Assembly: GCA_902635685.1 (NCBI GenBank)
Contig: CACPOY010000002.1
Coordinates: forward strand, 62,001-126,000
Reading direction: 5' to 3'
Source of the DNA: an uncultured Pelagibacteraceae bacterium
GTDB taxonomy: Bacteria > Pseudomonadota > Alphaproteobacteria > Pelagibacterales > Pelagibacteraceae
Length of the DNA: 64,000 nt
Shown: positions 10,044 through 19,627 of the stretch, in pieces
Numbering within the stretch: the first letter of the stretch is position 1
Layout: each line of letters starts with the position of its first letter
Position numbers and translations under genes: made by a program
The notes under the pieces: model-generated
Database searches by the model: none
Seen by the model: only the letters and a program-made list of their open reading frames with translations
What the model was told of the DNA's origin: nothing

Positions 10044-10350
10044 CTGGGCTTTAATAATTTATTGCGGACTAATCACTTATCTCACAAGGTTTACTATGAT
10101 TGCTTTAATTAAAAAAGAAATGTTTAATGATAGAATTAGAGAGATATTGTCTTTTGTACCGTCCGCAATATTTCCTGCAATCATTTTTCCAGCAATCTTT
10201 ATAAATGATGCAGGACTATTTCAAATCCAGGATAATCCAAAGATAATCGCAGCTATAATTGCTGTGGTAATTGGGATTTTTTCAAGAAGTATCATTGCGA
10301 CAATATTTTCAGGTCTAGCTTCTTATTGGTTTTTAATTTTTGTTGTATAA
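10036..10350 (+). CDS. azlD: AzlD family protein
   Basis: Small 4-TM protein with YLTRFTMIAL...FVPSAIFPAIIFPAIF; overlaps azlC stop. Confidence 0.85.
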   Translation: MSNWALIIYCGLITYLTRFTMIALIKKEMFNDRIREILSFVPSAIFPAIIFPAIFINDAGLFQIQDNPKIIAAIIAVVIGIFSRSIIATIFSGLASYWFLIFVV

Positions 10351-10357
10351 GATTTCA

Positions 10358-10753
10358 ATGAAAAAACTTTTATTCATTATTATTTGTTTGTTTTCAATAA
10401 ACGCCAATGCAATAGAGAAAGAAACCACTTTTACTAAAGAATTGTTCAACAAGGCTCAAGCCGAAGGTAAAATAGTAATAGTTAGTTCTTGGATAAAATA
10501 TTGCCCTTCATGCGCGGGTCAAATGAAAATTTTAAAAACTGCCAAAAAAGAAGGTGGATTATCAGATATTAAATTTGATAATATTGAATACTTCTCTTTT
10601 GACGTCACAAATAGAGAAATTGCTGAATTATTAAAAGTTCAGTTTCAAACTACACTTTTGATTTTTAAAGATAATAAAGAAATATATAGAAGCGTAGGTG
10701 AAACAACCAAAGATTTGCTATACGAAGCGATCAAATCTTCGATTAAAACCTAA
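10358..10753 (+). CDS. thioredoxin-fold secreted protein
   Basis: Signal peptide; IVIVSSWIKYCPSCAGQMKIL (CPSC) thioredoxin-like motif. ATG 10358 preferred over 10340. Confidence 0.75.
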   Translation: MKKLLFIIICLFSINANAIEKETTFTKELFNKAQAEGKIVIVSSWIKYCPSCAGQMKILKTAKKEGGLSDIKFDNIEYFSFDVTNREIAELLKVQFQTTLLIFKDNKEIYRSVGETTKDLLYEAIKSSIKT

Positions 10754-11430
10754 ATTCCTAATTTAAGATTATTCGCAACGTTATAATCAATTTTTTCTGG
10801 TTTCTTAAGATTCAGGTTATTCATAATTTCGATATATTCATCTACATTTCTGACTTGCAGCCTTGGGTTAGATCTTTTTTCTTTACCTATAGTGCTAACA
10901 GTCTCGCCCTTATAATCATGGGCAGGATATAAAAGTGTATCTTCGGGAAGTTTTAATAGTCTATTAAATATAGAGTTATACGCATCTTTAGAACTACCAT
11001 TTTGAAAATCAGTTCTTCCTGTGCCATTTATAAGCAATGTGTCCCCAGAAAATAAATATTTATCCATTAAAAAGCAAAAACTATCAGAGGTATGTCCTGG
11101 AGTATAAATTGCTCTAAAATTAAGTTTATCTAACTTAATTATCTCGTCATCTTTGACTTTTATTTCTACAGCATCAGTTGGGGTATGTTCACCCATAATA
11201 GTTACACAATTTGTTTTATCTCTCAACATTCCCGCACCAGTGACATGATCAGCATGGATATGGGTGTCTATTACCTTTACTAACTTAAGATTTAGTTGAT
11301 TGAGTATTTTTATATAGTCCTCAACATTTTCTAAAACAGGGTCTATGATTAAAGCCTCTCTTCCTTCTGCTGAGGCAATTATGTAAGTGTAAGTGCTAGA
11401 TTTTTTATCAAAAACTTGTTTAAAAATCAT
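10750..11430 (-). CDS. MBL-fold hydrolase, ETHE1/persulfide dioxygenase-like
   Basis: THIHADHVTGAGMLR, YTPGHTSDSFCFL, LFSGDTLLINGTGRTDFQNG, LYPAHDYKGE. Confidence 0.86.
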   Translation of the reverse strand: MIFKQVFDKKSSTYTYIIASAEGREALIIDPVLENVEDYIKILNQLNLKLVKVIDTHIHADHVTGAGMLRDKTNCVTIMGEHTPTDAVEIKVKDDEIIKLDKLNFRAIYTPGHTSDSFCFLMDKYLFSGDTLLINGTGRTDFQNGSSKDAYNSIFNRLLKLPEDTLLYPAHDYKGETVSTIGKEKRSNPRLQVRNVDEYIEIMNNLNLKKPEKIDYNVANNLKLGI

Positions 11431-11452
11431 AAATTAATAATATCACATAAAT

Positions 11453-11890
11453 ATGGAATCCACTACATTTGACTGGCGTTGCTCAAAAACTTGGAAACAA
11501 AGTGCTAAAAATACTGCATGGTGTTTGCTGGGTTGTGCTATCGGAGATTTTGGTACGATTTTATATTTTCAATTAACAAAAATACCATTTCCAGTATTAG
11601 GGATAATGATTTTAGCAATTATTAATGGTTTAATCACTAGTATAATTCTTGAGACAATAATTTTGATCAAGCAAAATTTTAGTTTTAGTAATGCGCTCAG
11701 AACAGCACTTGGTATGAGTTTTATTTCAATGATAAGCATGGAAGTTGCAATGAATTTAACAGATTATCTTTTAACAGGTGGTGCAATATTAACTTGGTGG
11801 GTTGTGCCGTTAATGCTTATAGTTGGATTTCTAACACCTTGGCCATATAATTATTGGAGACTTAAAAAATTTGGTGTTGCTTGCCATTAA
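11453..11890 (+). CDS. DUF4396 domain-containing membrane protein
   Basis: WKQSAKNTAWCLLGCAIGDFGTI...MISMEVAMNLTDYLLTGG pattern. Confidence 0.72.
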   Translation: MESTTFDWRCSKTWKQSAKNTAWCLLGCAIGDFGTILYFQLTKIPFPVLGIMILAIINGLITSIILETIILIKQNFSFSNALRTALGMSFISMISMEVAMNLTDYLLTGGAILTWWVVPLMLIVGFLTPWPYNYWRLKKFGVACH

Positions 11891-11917
11891 TCAAAAAATA
11901 TAAATTAAGTTGATTAA

Positions 11918-13243
11918 ATGCAAAAATCTTCAATATCTTACATCTTAAAATTATCTATACCTATTTTCTTTGCAAATTTAGCAATTCCATTGGTTGCTAT
12001 TATAGATACAGCTCTAATGGGAAATCTTGGAAACCTTTCTTATTTAACAGCAACATCGATTGCAGCAAATTTATTCTCTATGTTGTTTTGGAGTTTTGGC
12101 TTTTTAAGAATGGGAACTGTGGGCATGGTTTCCCAAGCTTTTGGTCAAAATAGTTATCTAGAAATTTTAAATATAGTTTTAAGAAATTTATTTTTTGTAT
12201 TGATAGTATCAGCCCTAATTTTTGTATCTCAAACGTTTATTCTAAATTTAAGCTTAAAAATATTTAATTTATCTGAGTTAACAAAAGAATTTTACATTCA
12301 GTATTTTAATATAAGAATTTACTCAGCTCCTGGTGAGTTAACTTTGTATATTATCACAGGCTTATTTGTCGGTTTACAAAAAACTAAAATTTCTAGCTTA
12401 GTGGTAGGCTTTTTTTCTATTCTAAATATATTTTTAAGTGTTGTTTTAGTTACAAAATTTGATTTAAATATTAAAGGAGTTGCATATGGCACTTTGTTTT
12501 CTGCATTAATTACATCTTTAATATTTTTGATTTATACTTTTAATTATCTAAATAAATTTACTATTATTAAAATCGATGTATTAAATTTATTTAATCTAAA
12601 AAAGATGAAAGATATTTTCAATATAAATTTTGATATCTTTATTAGAACCATTTTATTAACATTTTCCTTTTTATGGTTTACTTATTTAGGAACTCAAATA
12701 GGAGAAGATTATGTTGCAGTTAATGCTATCTTAATAAATTTAGTTTTTTTATCAGCATTTATTTTAGATGCTTATGCGTTTTCTACTGAAGGAATGGTTG
12801 GGTTCTCTCTTGGAAAAAAAGATTTAAAACTTTTTAAAACAATTATTAAAAATTCTTTTTTACTAAGTTCGTTAACAGGTCTGTTTATTTCAATTATTTA
12901 TTTTTTTATTAACGAACATGTAATTAATTTAATGTCTGATATTGAAAATATCAGAAAGTTAAGTTCATCTTATGTAATTTGGTTAATCTTATTACCCTTT
13001 ATTGCATCTTTCTGTTATCAATTTGATGGTATTTTTATTGGATCTTCTCAAACAAAAGAGTTGAGAAATGCGATGATTTTTTCAGTGTTCTGTTATCTAT
13101 TAATCTCAATAACTTTAACTAAGTATTTATCTAATACAGGAGTTTGGATTTCACTCTGTTTATTTATGATTTTAAGAGGATTATCATTATTTTATTATTT
13201 AGATAAAATTTATCAAAGATTTGACTCTAAGTTTAGGATTTAA
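11918..13243 (+). CDS. MATE family efflux transporter
   Basis: 12-TM; LSIPIFFANLAIPLVAIIDTALMGNLGNLSYLTATSIAANLFS...GTVGMVSQAFGQN. Confidence 0.9.
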   Translation: MQKSSISYILKLSIPIFFANLAIPLVAIIDTALMGNLGNLSYLTATSIAANLFSMLFWSFGFLRMGTVGMVSQAFGQNSYLEILNIVLRNLFFVLIVSALIFVSQTFILNLSLKIFNLSELTKEFYIQYFNIRIYSAPGELTLYIITGLFVGLQKTKISSLVVGFFSILNIFLSVVLVTKFDLNIKGVAYGTLFSALITSLIFLIYTFNYLNKFTIIKIDVLNLFNLKKMKDIFNINFDIFIRTILLTFSFLWFTYLGTQIGEDYVAVNAILINLVFLSAFILDAYAFSTEGMVGFSLGKKDLKLFKTIIKNSFLLSSLTGLFISIIYFFINEHVINLMSDIENIRKLSSSYVIWLILLPFIASFCYQFDGIFIGSSQTKELRNAMIFSVFCYLLISITLTKYLSNTGVWISLCLFMILRGLSLFYYLDKIYQRFDSKFRI

Positions 13244-13249
13244 ATAACT

Positions 13250-13960
13250 ATGGTAAAAAAAAATGTTAGAAATTGGGATAATAAAACTTGGTTATCTTCA
13301 CAAAAATATATTAATGCATTTAACACTTTTTTATTAAAAAATTTTAATCTAAATTCTAACTCAAAAATTTTAGATATCGGCTGTGGTCGGGGCAAAATTC
13401 TAGGTGCTTTAAACTCAAAGTTTAAGTTTAAAATAAAACCTCTAGGTATAGATATTATTAGTCATAAAGATAGAGATAAAAGAATAAATTTCAAAAAAAT
13501 TAGTGCTTTAGATTATTCCTCAGTTAGTGATCAAAAATTTGATTTAATTTTAATAAAACAAACAATTCATCTAATGAAATTCATAGAAATCAAAAAATTA
13601 TTAAGAATTTTAAAAAAAAGATTAAATGCGAAAGGCAAAATTTTAATTTTTACTCTTGAAACAAATAAAAATGAAATTCCAACCTTTAAATTAATGAAAC
13701 ATAAACTAGAAAAATCTCTTAAAAGAGATAAGGAGATATTAAAGATTGTTACAAAGTTATATCCTTATAGGACTAAAAAAAATTTTTTTTTTGATGTAAA
13801 AGTTTATAAAAAAAAATATCTAAAAATGATCAAAAATAAATACATCTCAACTTTAGTAAATTTTTCGAGAGAACAAATTGATCTTGGAGTTCAAGAAATT
13901 GAGTTCAAATATAAAAATATTATAAGATTTAAAGACAAATTAATCTGTATTATTTTATAA
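13250..13960 (+). CDS. class I SAM-dependent methyltransferase
   Basis: ILDIGCGRGKILGAL motif I, FDLILIKQTIHLM. Confidence 0.8.
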   Translation: MVKKNVRNWDNKTWLSSQKYINAFNTFLLKNFNLNSNSKILDIGCGRGKILGALNSKFKFKIKPLGIDIISHKDRDKRINFKKISALDYSSVSDQKFDLILIKQTIHLMKFIEIKKLLRILKKRLNAKGKILIFTLETNKNEIPTFKLMKHKLEKSLKRDKEILKIVTKLYPYRTKKNFFFDVKVYKKKYLKMIKNKYISTLVNFSREQIDLGVQEIEFKYKNIIRFKDKLICIIL

Positions 13961-14482
13961 AATTCTTTTTAGTAAATTTTCTTTAAATAAAATTTTATGA
14001 ATTATAACTGCGAAAATATGTAATGATATAAGGGCTATTAATGTATAATTTCCGATAATATGAATTTCATAAAAAATTTCTGCTAATTCAAAATTATCTT
14101 GAATTTCAAGATTAAAAAAAAACATATCAAGCTCTTCTCCATTAAATAGTTTTTTTAAAGCTCCAGAGATAGTAATTGTTAAAATTGAAAGATATAAAAG
14201 AATATGATTAGATATTGCTATAAATTTTTGTCCAATAAAAACACTGTTTTGTAAAGGCGGGGTAGGGTTAAGTAATTTATAAATTAATCTAAATATGGTT
14301 AAATACAATACACTTAAACCTATAATTACATGGATATTTTCGACTGTTATTCTTTTTTCACTAAAATCCATATCAACTAAATAAAAACCTAAAGGTATTT
14401 GAACAGCTAATACAGCTGCACTCAACCAATGAAATGATTTTGAAATTAAACCATATTCTGTTGAATTATTTTTTAATTTCAT
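13955..14482 (-). CDS. cytochrome b561-type membrane protein
   Basis: KSFHWLSAAVLAVQIPLGFYLVDM, NIHVIIGLSVLYLTIFRLIYKLLNPTPPL; 4 TM with His residues. Confidence 0.85.
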   Translation of the reverse strand: MKLKNNSTEYGLISKSFHWLSAAVLAVQIPLGFYLVDMDFSEKRITVENIHVIIGLSVLYLTIFRLIYKLLNPTPPLQNSVFIGQKFIAISNHILLYLSILTITISGALKKLFNGEELDMFFFNLEIQDNFELAEIFYEIHIIGNYTLIALISLHIFAVIIHKILFKENLLKRIL

Positions 14483-14603
14483 ACAATTTTAATCATGAAA
14501 TAAATAAAATTTTATTATCATTTTTTGTCATAATTAGATTATTTCAAGTGTAACAATTTGACTATTTTAAAGTTCACTTTATCTTTATAGAATCAATTAT
14601 CAA

Positions 14604-15086
14604 ATGTTTCAAAAAAATAATTTAATCAAATTTACAATTATAACAATATTAACATTACCTTTCTTATATATTATTAATTTTGTCACAGAAAAAAAAGATG
14701 CTTCGGCTAATATTGATAACAAACTGATAGTTGAAGTTTTTAAAACTCCATCATGTGGATGTTGCAATGGTTATGTTTTGTTTTTAGAAAAAGAAAATTT
14801 TAAAGTAAAAAAAACAGATATGAGAAGTCTTGATACAATTAAACAAAAATATACCATCCCATTAGAAATGCAATCTTGTCATACTACAATTATGGACAAA
14901 TACTTTATCGAGGGTCATGTTCCTATAGAAGCGATAAATAAATTAATGAAAGAGCAACCTGATATTGATGGTATTGCACTGCCCGGTATGCCTATTGGCA
15001 CACCAGGTATGCCAGGTGATAAAGATGAGCCTTACGTTATTTATCAACTTGTCGATGGGAAATTTTCAGTATTTATGACAATATAA
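14604..15086 (+). CDS. DUF411 domain-containing (metal-binding) protein
   Basis: VEVFKTPSCGCCNGYVLFLEKENFKV...MQSCHTTIMDKYFIEGHVP...IDGIALPGMPIGTPGMPG. Confidence 0.88.
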   Translation: MFQKNNLIKFTIITILTLPFLYIINFVTEKKDASANIDNKLIVEVFKTPSCGCCNGYVLFLEKENFKVKKTDMRSLDTIKQKYTIPLEMQSCHTTIMDKYFIEGHVPIEAINKLMKEQPDIDGIALPGMPIGTPGMPGDKDEPYVIYQLVDGKFSVFMTI

Positions 15087-15091
15087 AGCTT

Positions 15092-15541
15092 ATGATAAAA
15101 ATAATAAAAACAATTATAATTATTTTTTCCTTATGCTTTACTTTTTATGTCAACGCTGAAACTGTAGAAGAAATTATTAAAGGTAGAAAAGCTTTATTTA
15201 GTAAAAATTATAGTTCTGCAAAAAGAGTTCAAGCTCTGTCATCTAAAGGTGAGTTTGAAAAAGCAAAAAAATTAATGTTAAAAATGAGTGAGAATTACAA
15301 AACTTTAATTAATTATTTTCCAGATAATACCAAGGAAGGTTTTAAAACTGAGGCTCTACCAATAATTTGGGAAAATAAAGATGAATTTAACGCTTTAATG
15401 ACTAAATCATCAAATGACATGATTAAATTAACATCTCTTATTGAAGATACTGAAAGTGTGGATGAAGTAAGGGCAGTTTTGACCAAAATGATGTGGGGTA
15501 ATTGCAAAGCCTGTCATAGCAAGTTTAGAGCACCACATTAA
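15092..15541 (+). CDS. c'-type cytochrome c
   Basis: Signal peptide and C-terminal CKACH heme motif (WGNCKACHSKFRAPH). Confidence 0.82.
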   Translation: MIKIIKTIIIIFSLCFTFYVNAETVEEIIKGRKALFSKNYSSAKRVQALSSKGEFEKAKKLMLKMSENYKTLINYFPDNTKEGFKTEALPIIWENKDEFNALMTKSSNDMIKLTSLIEDTESVDEVRAVLTKMMWGNCKACHSKFRAPH

Positions 15542-15552
15542 ATCTTTTTTTT

Positions 15553-15676
15553 AGAGGTTCGCTCTTTTAGCTCCTATACCAAAAGAGCTCCTCTATATCG
15601 CCTTTTTGGCTTTTAAATCCAAGCGGATTTTCTTCTTATATTGTTTTTTTGATATGTAGCTACCCAGCTAAGTATC
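15553..15676. ncRNA. candidate structured RNA region (several consecutive hairpins)
   Basis: Stems: agagg/cctct enclosing gctctttt/aaaagagc; gcc-ttttt-ggc-tttt; aatcc-aagc-ggatt-tt; gata..tagct-accc-agcta..tatc. Strand unresolved. Confidence 0.4.
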
Positions 15677-15731
15677 AGGTGGCTTTTGATTCATTTGAAT
15701 AACCTCCTTAACAAAAAACTAAGTTTTAAGT

Positions 15732-15790
15732 AGGTTGTATTCAAGAATTATATTTAATTAAAATTAAAATAAAATGTTTGAATACAACCT
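15732..15790. repeat. 13-bp perfect inverted repeat with 33-nt AT-rich spacer
   Basis: aggttgtattcaa (15732-15744) / ttgaatacaacct (15778-15790). Confidence 0.8.
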
Positions 15791-15884
15791 GATATTTTTA
15801 TAATATTCGCCCATCAAAAAAAACATCACTTATAAATAGAAATTTTAAATTTGCTTTAGACAGAAATATAGATAATCTTTAAAT

Positions 15885-16064
15885 ATGAAATACGTAACTG
15901 GATTAATTAATTTAATTTTTAGCTTAGTAGTTTCTACAATAATTATTTATGCTATAAATATTGTTGCTGGTTTTGCTGGAGCAGATTATTCCTTCACAAA
16001 CGGTGAAGTTTTTGTAATTTGGATTTTAATGGCAATTTTAGTTAATAATTGTTTTAATAAATAA
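15885..16064 (+). CDS. small hydrophobic membrane protein (59 aa; below the ORF-track cutoff)
   Basis: MKYVTGLINLIFSLVVSTIIIYAINIVAGFAGADYSFTNGEVFVIWILMAILVNNCFNK*; two hydrophobic segments. Confidence 0.6.
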   Translation: MKYVTGLINLIFSLVVSTIIIYAINIVAGFAGADYSFTNGEVFVIWILMAILVNNCFNK

Positions 16065-16074
16065 TATTTCTTAA

Positions 16075-16362
16075 ATGAAAAATCCTGTAAAAACTGATGA
16101 AGTTATCTTTAATTTTTTTAAACAGATCTGTGATGAAAAAGATGACAAAAAGTGTGTAGAATTAGGGAATAATTGGATAAAAGCCATGGAAACTAATTTG
16201 ACAAAAATGGAGTCAAATTTAGATGAGGAAGATAAAATCAAGCATAAAAATGATATAAAAAATAACCGAGATCACTTAGATAGTCTTAAAGGTAAAAGCT
16301 CAACAGAATGGAGAGAGTATGCAACTAAGTGTATGATTGAAATAATGGATAACAAAGTATAA
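16075..16362 (+). CDS. hypothetical protein
   Basis: 95-aa ORF rich in charged residues, good start/stop context, no family recognised. Confidence 0.6.
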   Translation: MKNPVKTDEVIFNFFKQICDEKDDKKCVELGNNWIKAMETNLTKMESNLDEEDKIKHKNDIKNNRDHLDSLKGKSSTEWREYATKCMIEIMDNKV

Positions 16363-16370
16363 TTATAACC

Positions 16371-16437
16371 TTAAGGGGTGTCTGAATAGACTGAGAATAA
16401 ACCCTTTGAACCTGTCCGGTAATTCAGAAAGGGAGAA
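16371..16437 (+). promoter_or_regulatory. TPP riboswitch (THI element)
   Basis: aaggggtgtctgaatagaCTGAGAataaACCCTTTGAACCTGtccggtaattcagaaaggga matches the THI-box core and ends at the RBS of the next gene. Confidence 0.93.
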
Positions 16438-16439
16438 TA

Positions 16440-17879
16440 ATGGAAAAAACATATCTTTTAACACAATCCACATCTTTAATAATAGTAATAACTATTAGTC
16501 TAATATTTGTAATTTTGGGTCTATATAATTCAAATAAATATCAAGGATTAAATAACTATCTTACAGCTAATAGAAATATAGGTGTTTTCTCATTAACTAC
16601 TAGTTTAACTGCATCTGCTTTAGGAGCTTGGATTTTGTTTGGACCAGCTTCAGCAGCAACTTGGGGAGGTATAGGCGCCGCTATAGGATACTCTTTGGGA
16701 ACCGCTTTTCCAATGTTTTTTTTAATATATCTTGGAAAAAAAATTAGAAAAGAACTTCCTCGAGGATCTTCATTAATAGAATTTATGAGAAAAAAGTTTG
16801 GAAAAAGTTTATTCAAACTTATTTTGTTATTAACAATATTTTACATGTTTATCTTTTTATGCGCAGAGGTTACTGCGGTAGCAGTTTTGATTAATTATAT
16901 TTCTGGAACAGAACTTTGGGTAACCGCATTGATTGTATTGATATCTACACTTGTCTACACATTATATGGAGGGTTAAGAGCATCTATTTTTACAGATAAT
17001 ATTCAAATGATAGTTATTGGAATTTTATTATTAATTTCTTTAATATATATTAACATTTTCACAGGATCTGACTTTTCAATAGACTTTGTTAAAGAAAAAA
17101 ATCCTCAGCTTTTAAGTTTGTCGTATGTGCCTAGCTATACAGCAGGTTTGACTTTTTTTATTGCCGTTGCTGCAACAAATTTATTTCATCAAGGTAATTG
17201 GCAGAGAGTTTATGCAGCAAAAAATTTTGAAACTTTAAAAAAAAGTTTAGTAATTTCATTTTTTATTATCGTGCCAGTAGTTTTTTTTATGGGTTTTACA
17301 GGAATGGTTGCTTTTTCTTTAGATCCAACCATTCGCCCTGATCTTGGATTTTTCACATTACTTTTAAAAGAACAGACAAACTTTCTATCTTTTTTTGTAA
17401 TTGTACTAGGTTTAGCGCTAACTATTTCAACAGTTGATACTTTAGTGAATGCAATATCAAGCCTTATTGTAGTTGATGGAAATGCAACATTTAATCTAGA
17501 TAAAAAGACAAGTCTAAATTTTTCAAAATATATAATATTATTTTTATCTCTTATATCTTTTATTATTGCATCTAAAGGATTTGATATATTATACCTTTTT
17601 TTATTGGCTGACTTGCTTTGTTGTGCATTTGTCTTAACTGTCTTTTATAGTTTTTATAATAAGGACATAAATGAAAAAACTGCTTATGTTTCAATTTTTG
17701 CTGGATTAATAGGGGGATTTTTAATGTTTCCAGCTCCTGATTTTTCAAAAAGTTTATTAGTTGGTGTTATGTTTTCTAAAGAATTATTTGCTCCTATTGT
17801 GTCACAGTCTTTGTTATTTTTATCTTTTATAATTGCAACTTTTTTACCATTCTTAGTTCTTAAAGCTAAAAGGTTTTAA
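16440..17879 (+). CDS. sodium:solute symporter, predicted thiamin/pyrimidine precursor transporter (ThiV-like)
   Basis: SSS-family 12+ TM protein (TANRNIGVFSLTTSLTASALGAWILFGPASAA...) directly downstream of the TPP riboswitch. Confidence 0.85.
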   Translation: MEKTYLLTQSTSLIIVITISLIFVILGLYNSNKYQGLNNYLTANRNIGVFSLTTSLTASALGAWILFGPASAATWGGIGAAIGYSLGTAFPMFFLIYLGKKIRKELPRGSSLIEFMRKKFGKSLFKLILLLTIFYMFIFLCAEVTAVAVLINYISGTELWVTALIVLISTLVYTLYGGLRASIFTDNIQMIVIGILLLISLIYINIFTGSDFSIDFVKEKNPQLLSLSYVPSYTAGLTFFIAVAATNLFHQGNWQRVYAAKNFETLKKSLVISFFIIVPVVFFMGFTGMVAFSLDPTIRPDLGFFTLLLKEQTNFLSFFVIVLGLALTISTVDTLVNAISSLIVVDGNATFNLDKKTSLNFSKYIILFLSLISFIIASKGFDILYLFLLADLLCCAFVLTVFYSFYNKDINEKTAYVSIFAGLIGGFLMFPAPDFSKSLLVGVMFSKELFAPIVSQSLLFLSFIIATFLPFLVLKAKRF

Positions 17880-17925
17880 TATACAAGATTGTATTAAGTG
17901 AATTAATAGTTATATATCTGGCTTA

Positions 17926-18861
17926 ATGCTAGATAATCAAATTGCGATTAATAATCTCTCAAAAGTTTATAAAAATGGTTTAACAGCCCTTAAAAATATT
18001 AATCTCAATATTAAAAAAGGTGAAATTTTTGCAATGTTAGGTCCAAATGGAGCTGGCAAAACGACCTTGATTAATATTATTTGTGGCATTGTAAAACCTA
18101 CCAGTGGTGAAATCGCTGTAGAGGGTTTCGATATTATTGATGATTATAGAGAAACAAGATCTAGAATTGGATTAGTTCCTCAAGAATTAACTTTAGAGCA
18201 ATTTGAAACAGTTTTTAACAATGTATCTTATTCAAGAGGTTTGTATGGAAAAAAACCAGATCCTGCTCATATTGAAAAAGTTTTAAAACAGTTAAGTTTA
18301 TGGGATAAAAAAGATCGAATACTCCGTCAGTTATCAGGAGGAATGAAAAGGAGAGTTTTGATTGCTAAAGCTTTGTCTCATGAACCTCAAATATTATTTT
18401 TAGATGAACCGACAGCAGGTGTAGATGTAGAATTAAGACAGGAAATGTGGAAAGTGGTCGAGTCTTTAAGAGAGACGGGAGTGACAATTATTTTAACTAC
18501 ACATTATATTGAGGAAGCAGAAGCTATAGCTGATAGAGTTGGTGTTATAAATCAAGGTGAAATCATCGTCGTTGAAGAAAAAAAAGAATTGTTAAAAAAG
18601 ATGGGGCAAAAAACTTTAACTATTGAATTACAAGATGAGATTATAAAAATACCTGATTCTCTAAGTAAATATAGTCTAAATTTTGGTGTTAACAAAATGT
18701 CGTTAATTTACACTTATAATCTTCACGAAAAGCAAACTGGTATTACAAATTTATTACAAGATATTAAAGATGCTGGCTTGAAACTCAGAGACCTTAAAAC
18801 TGAACAAAGTAATCTTGAAAAAATATTCGTATCATTAGTTAGGGAAAACAATGAAATTTAA
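17926..18861 (+). CDS. ABC-2 type transporter ATP-binding protein
   Basis: [37 protein letters not shown]. Confidence 0.93.
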   Translation: MLDNQIAINNLSKVYKNGLTALKNINLNIKKGEIFAMLGPNGAGKTTLINIICGIVKPTSGEIAVEGFDIIDDYRETRSRIGLVPQELTLEQFETVFNNVSYSRGLYGKKPDPAHIEKVLKQLSLWDKKDRILRQLSGGMKRRVLIAKALSHEPQILFLDEPTAGVDVELRQEMWKVVESLRETGVTIILTTHYIEEAEAIADRVGVINQGEIIVVEEKKELLKKMGQKTLTIELQDEIIKIPDSLSKYSLNFGVNKMSLIYTYNLHEKQTGITNLLQDIKDAGLKLRDLKTEQSNLEKIFVSLVRENNEI

Positions 18862-19618
18862 TTTTCAAGCGTTGAAAGCTATTTATTTACATGAAATGGA
18901 TCGGTTTAGAAGAACTTTAACTCAATCACTATTATCACCTGTTTTATCTACATCATTATATTTTATTGTTTTTGGTTCAGTAATTGGAGGATATGTTCAA
19001 AAAATTGATGGTATAAGTTATGGATCATATATTGTTCCTGGTTTATTAATGTTAACTTTACTAACACAATCAATTAGTAACACATCTTTTGGAATTTTTT
19101 TTCCTAAATTTAATGGAACAATTTATGAAATTTTAGCTGCACCTATTTCTACCTTTGAAGTAGTTTTGGCTTTCGTGGGAGCTGGAGCAACTAAAACATT
19201 AATTGTAGGTGTAATGATATTTATAACGTCGATGTTTTTTGTTGATGTTGAAGTTAAGCATCCATTATTAATGATTTTTTTGTTAGTTCTAGTTTCATTT
19301 ACTTTTGCATTATTTGGATTTTTAATTGGTTTGATGAGCACAAATTTTGAACAAATGTCTATCATACCCTCTTTGGTGATTACACCGATGGTCTTCTTAG
19401 GCGGAAGTTTATATTCGTTAGATATGTTACCAGAATTCTGGCAAATGGTTACATACTTTAATCCTGTTGTTTATTTGATTAATGGATTAAGATTTTCATT
19501 TTATGGAGTGTCAGACTTTAATATTTGGATTAGTATTGGGACAATGATCTCGTTTCTAGTGATTTGTGTGATGGTTGTAACAATACTTTTGAAAAAAGGT
19601 TACAACATTAAATCATAA
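18851..19618 (+). CDS. ABC-2 type transporter permease
   Basis: 6-TM protein; [16 protein letters not shown]...[36 protein letters not shown]; overlaps ATPase gene. Confidence 0.92.
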   Translation: MKFNFQALKAIYLHEMDRFRRTLTQSLLSPVLSTSLYFIVFGSVIGGYVQKIDGISYGSYIVPGLLMLTLLTQSISNTSFGIFFPKFNGTIYEILAAPISTFEVVLAFVGAGATKTLIVGVMIFITSMFFVDVEVKHPLLMIFLLVLVSFTFALFGFLIGLMSTNFEQMSIIPSLVITPMVFLGGSLYSLDMLPEFWQMVTYFNPVVYLINGLRFSFYGVSDFNIWISIGTMISFLVICVMVVTILLKKGYNIKS

Positions 19619-19627
19619 ATAATTACT

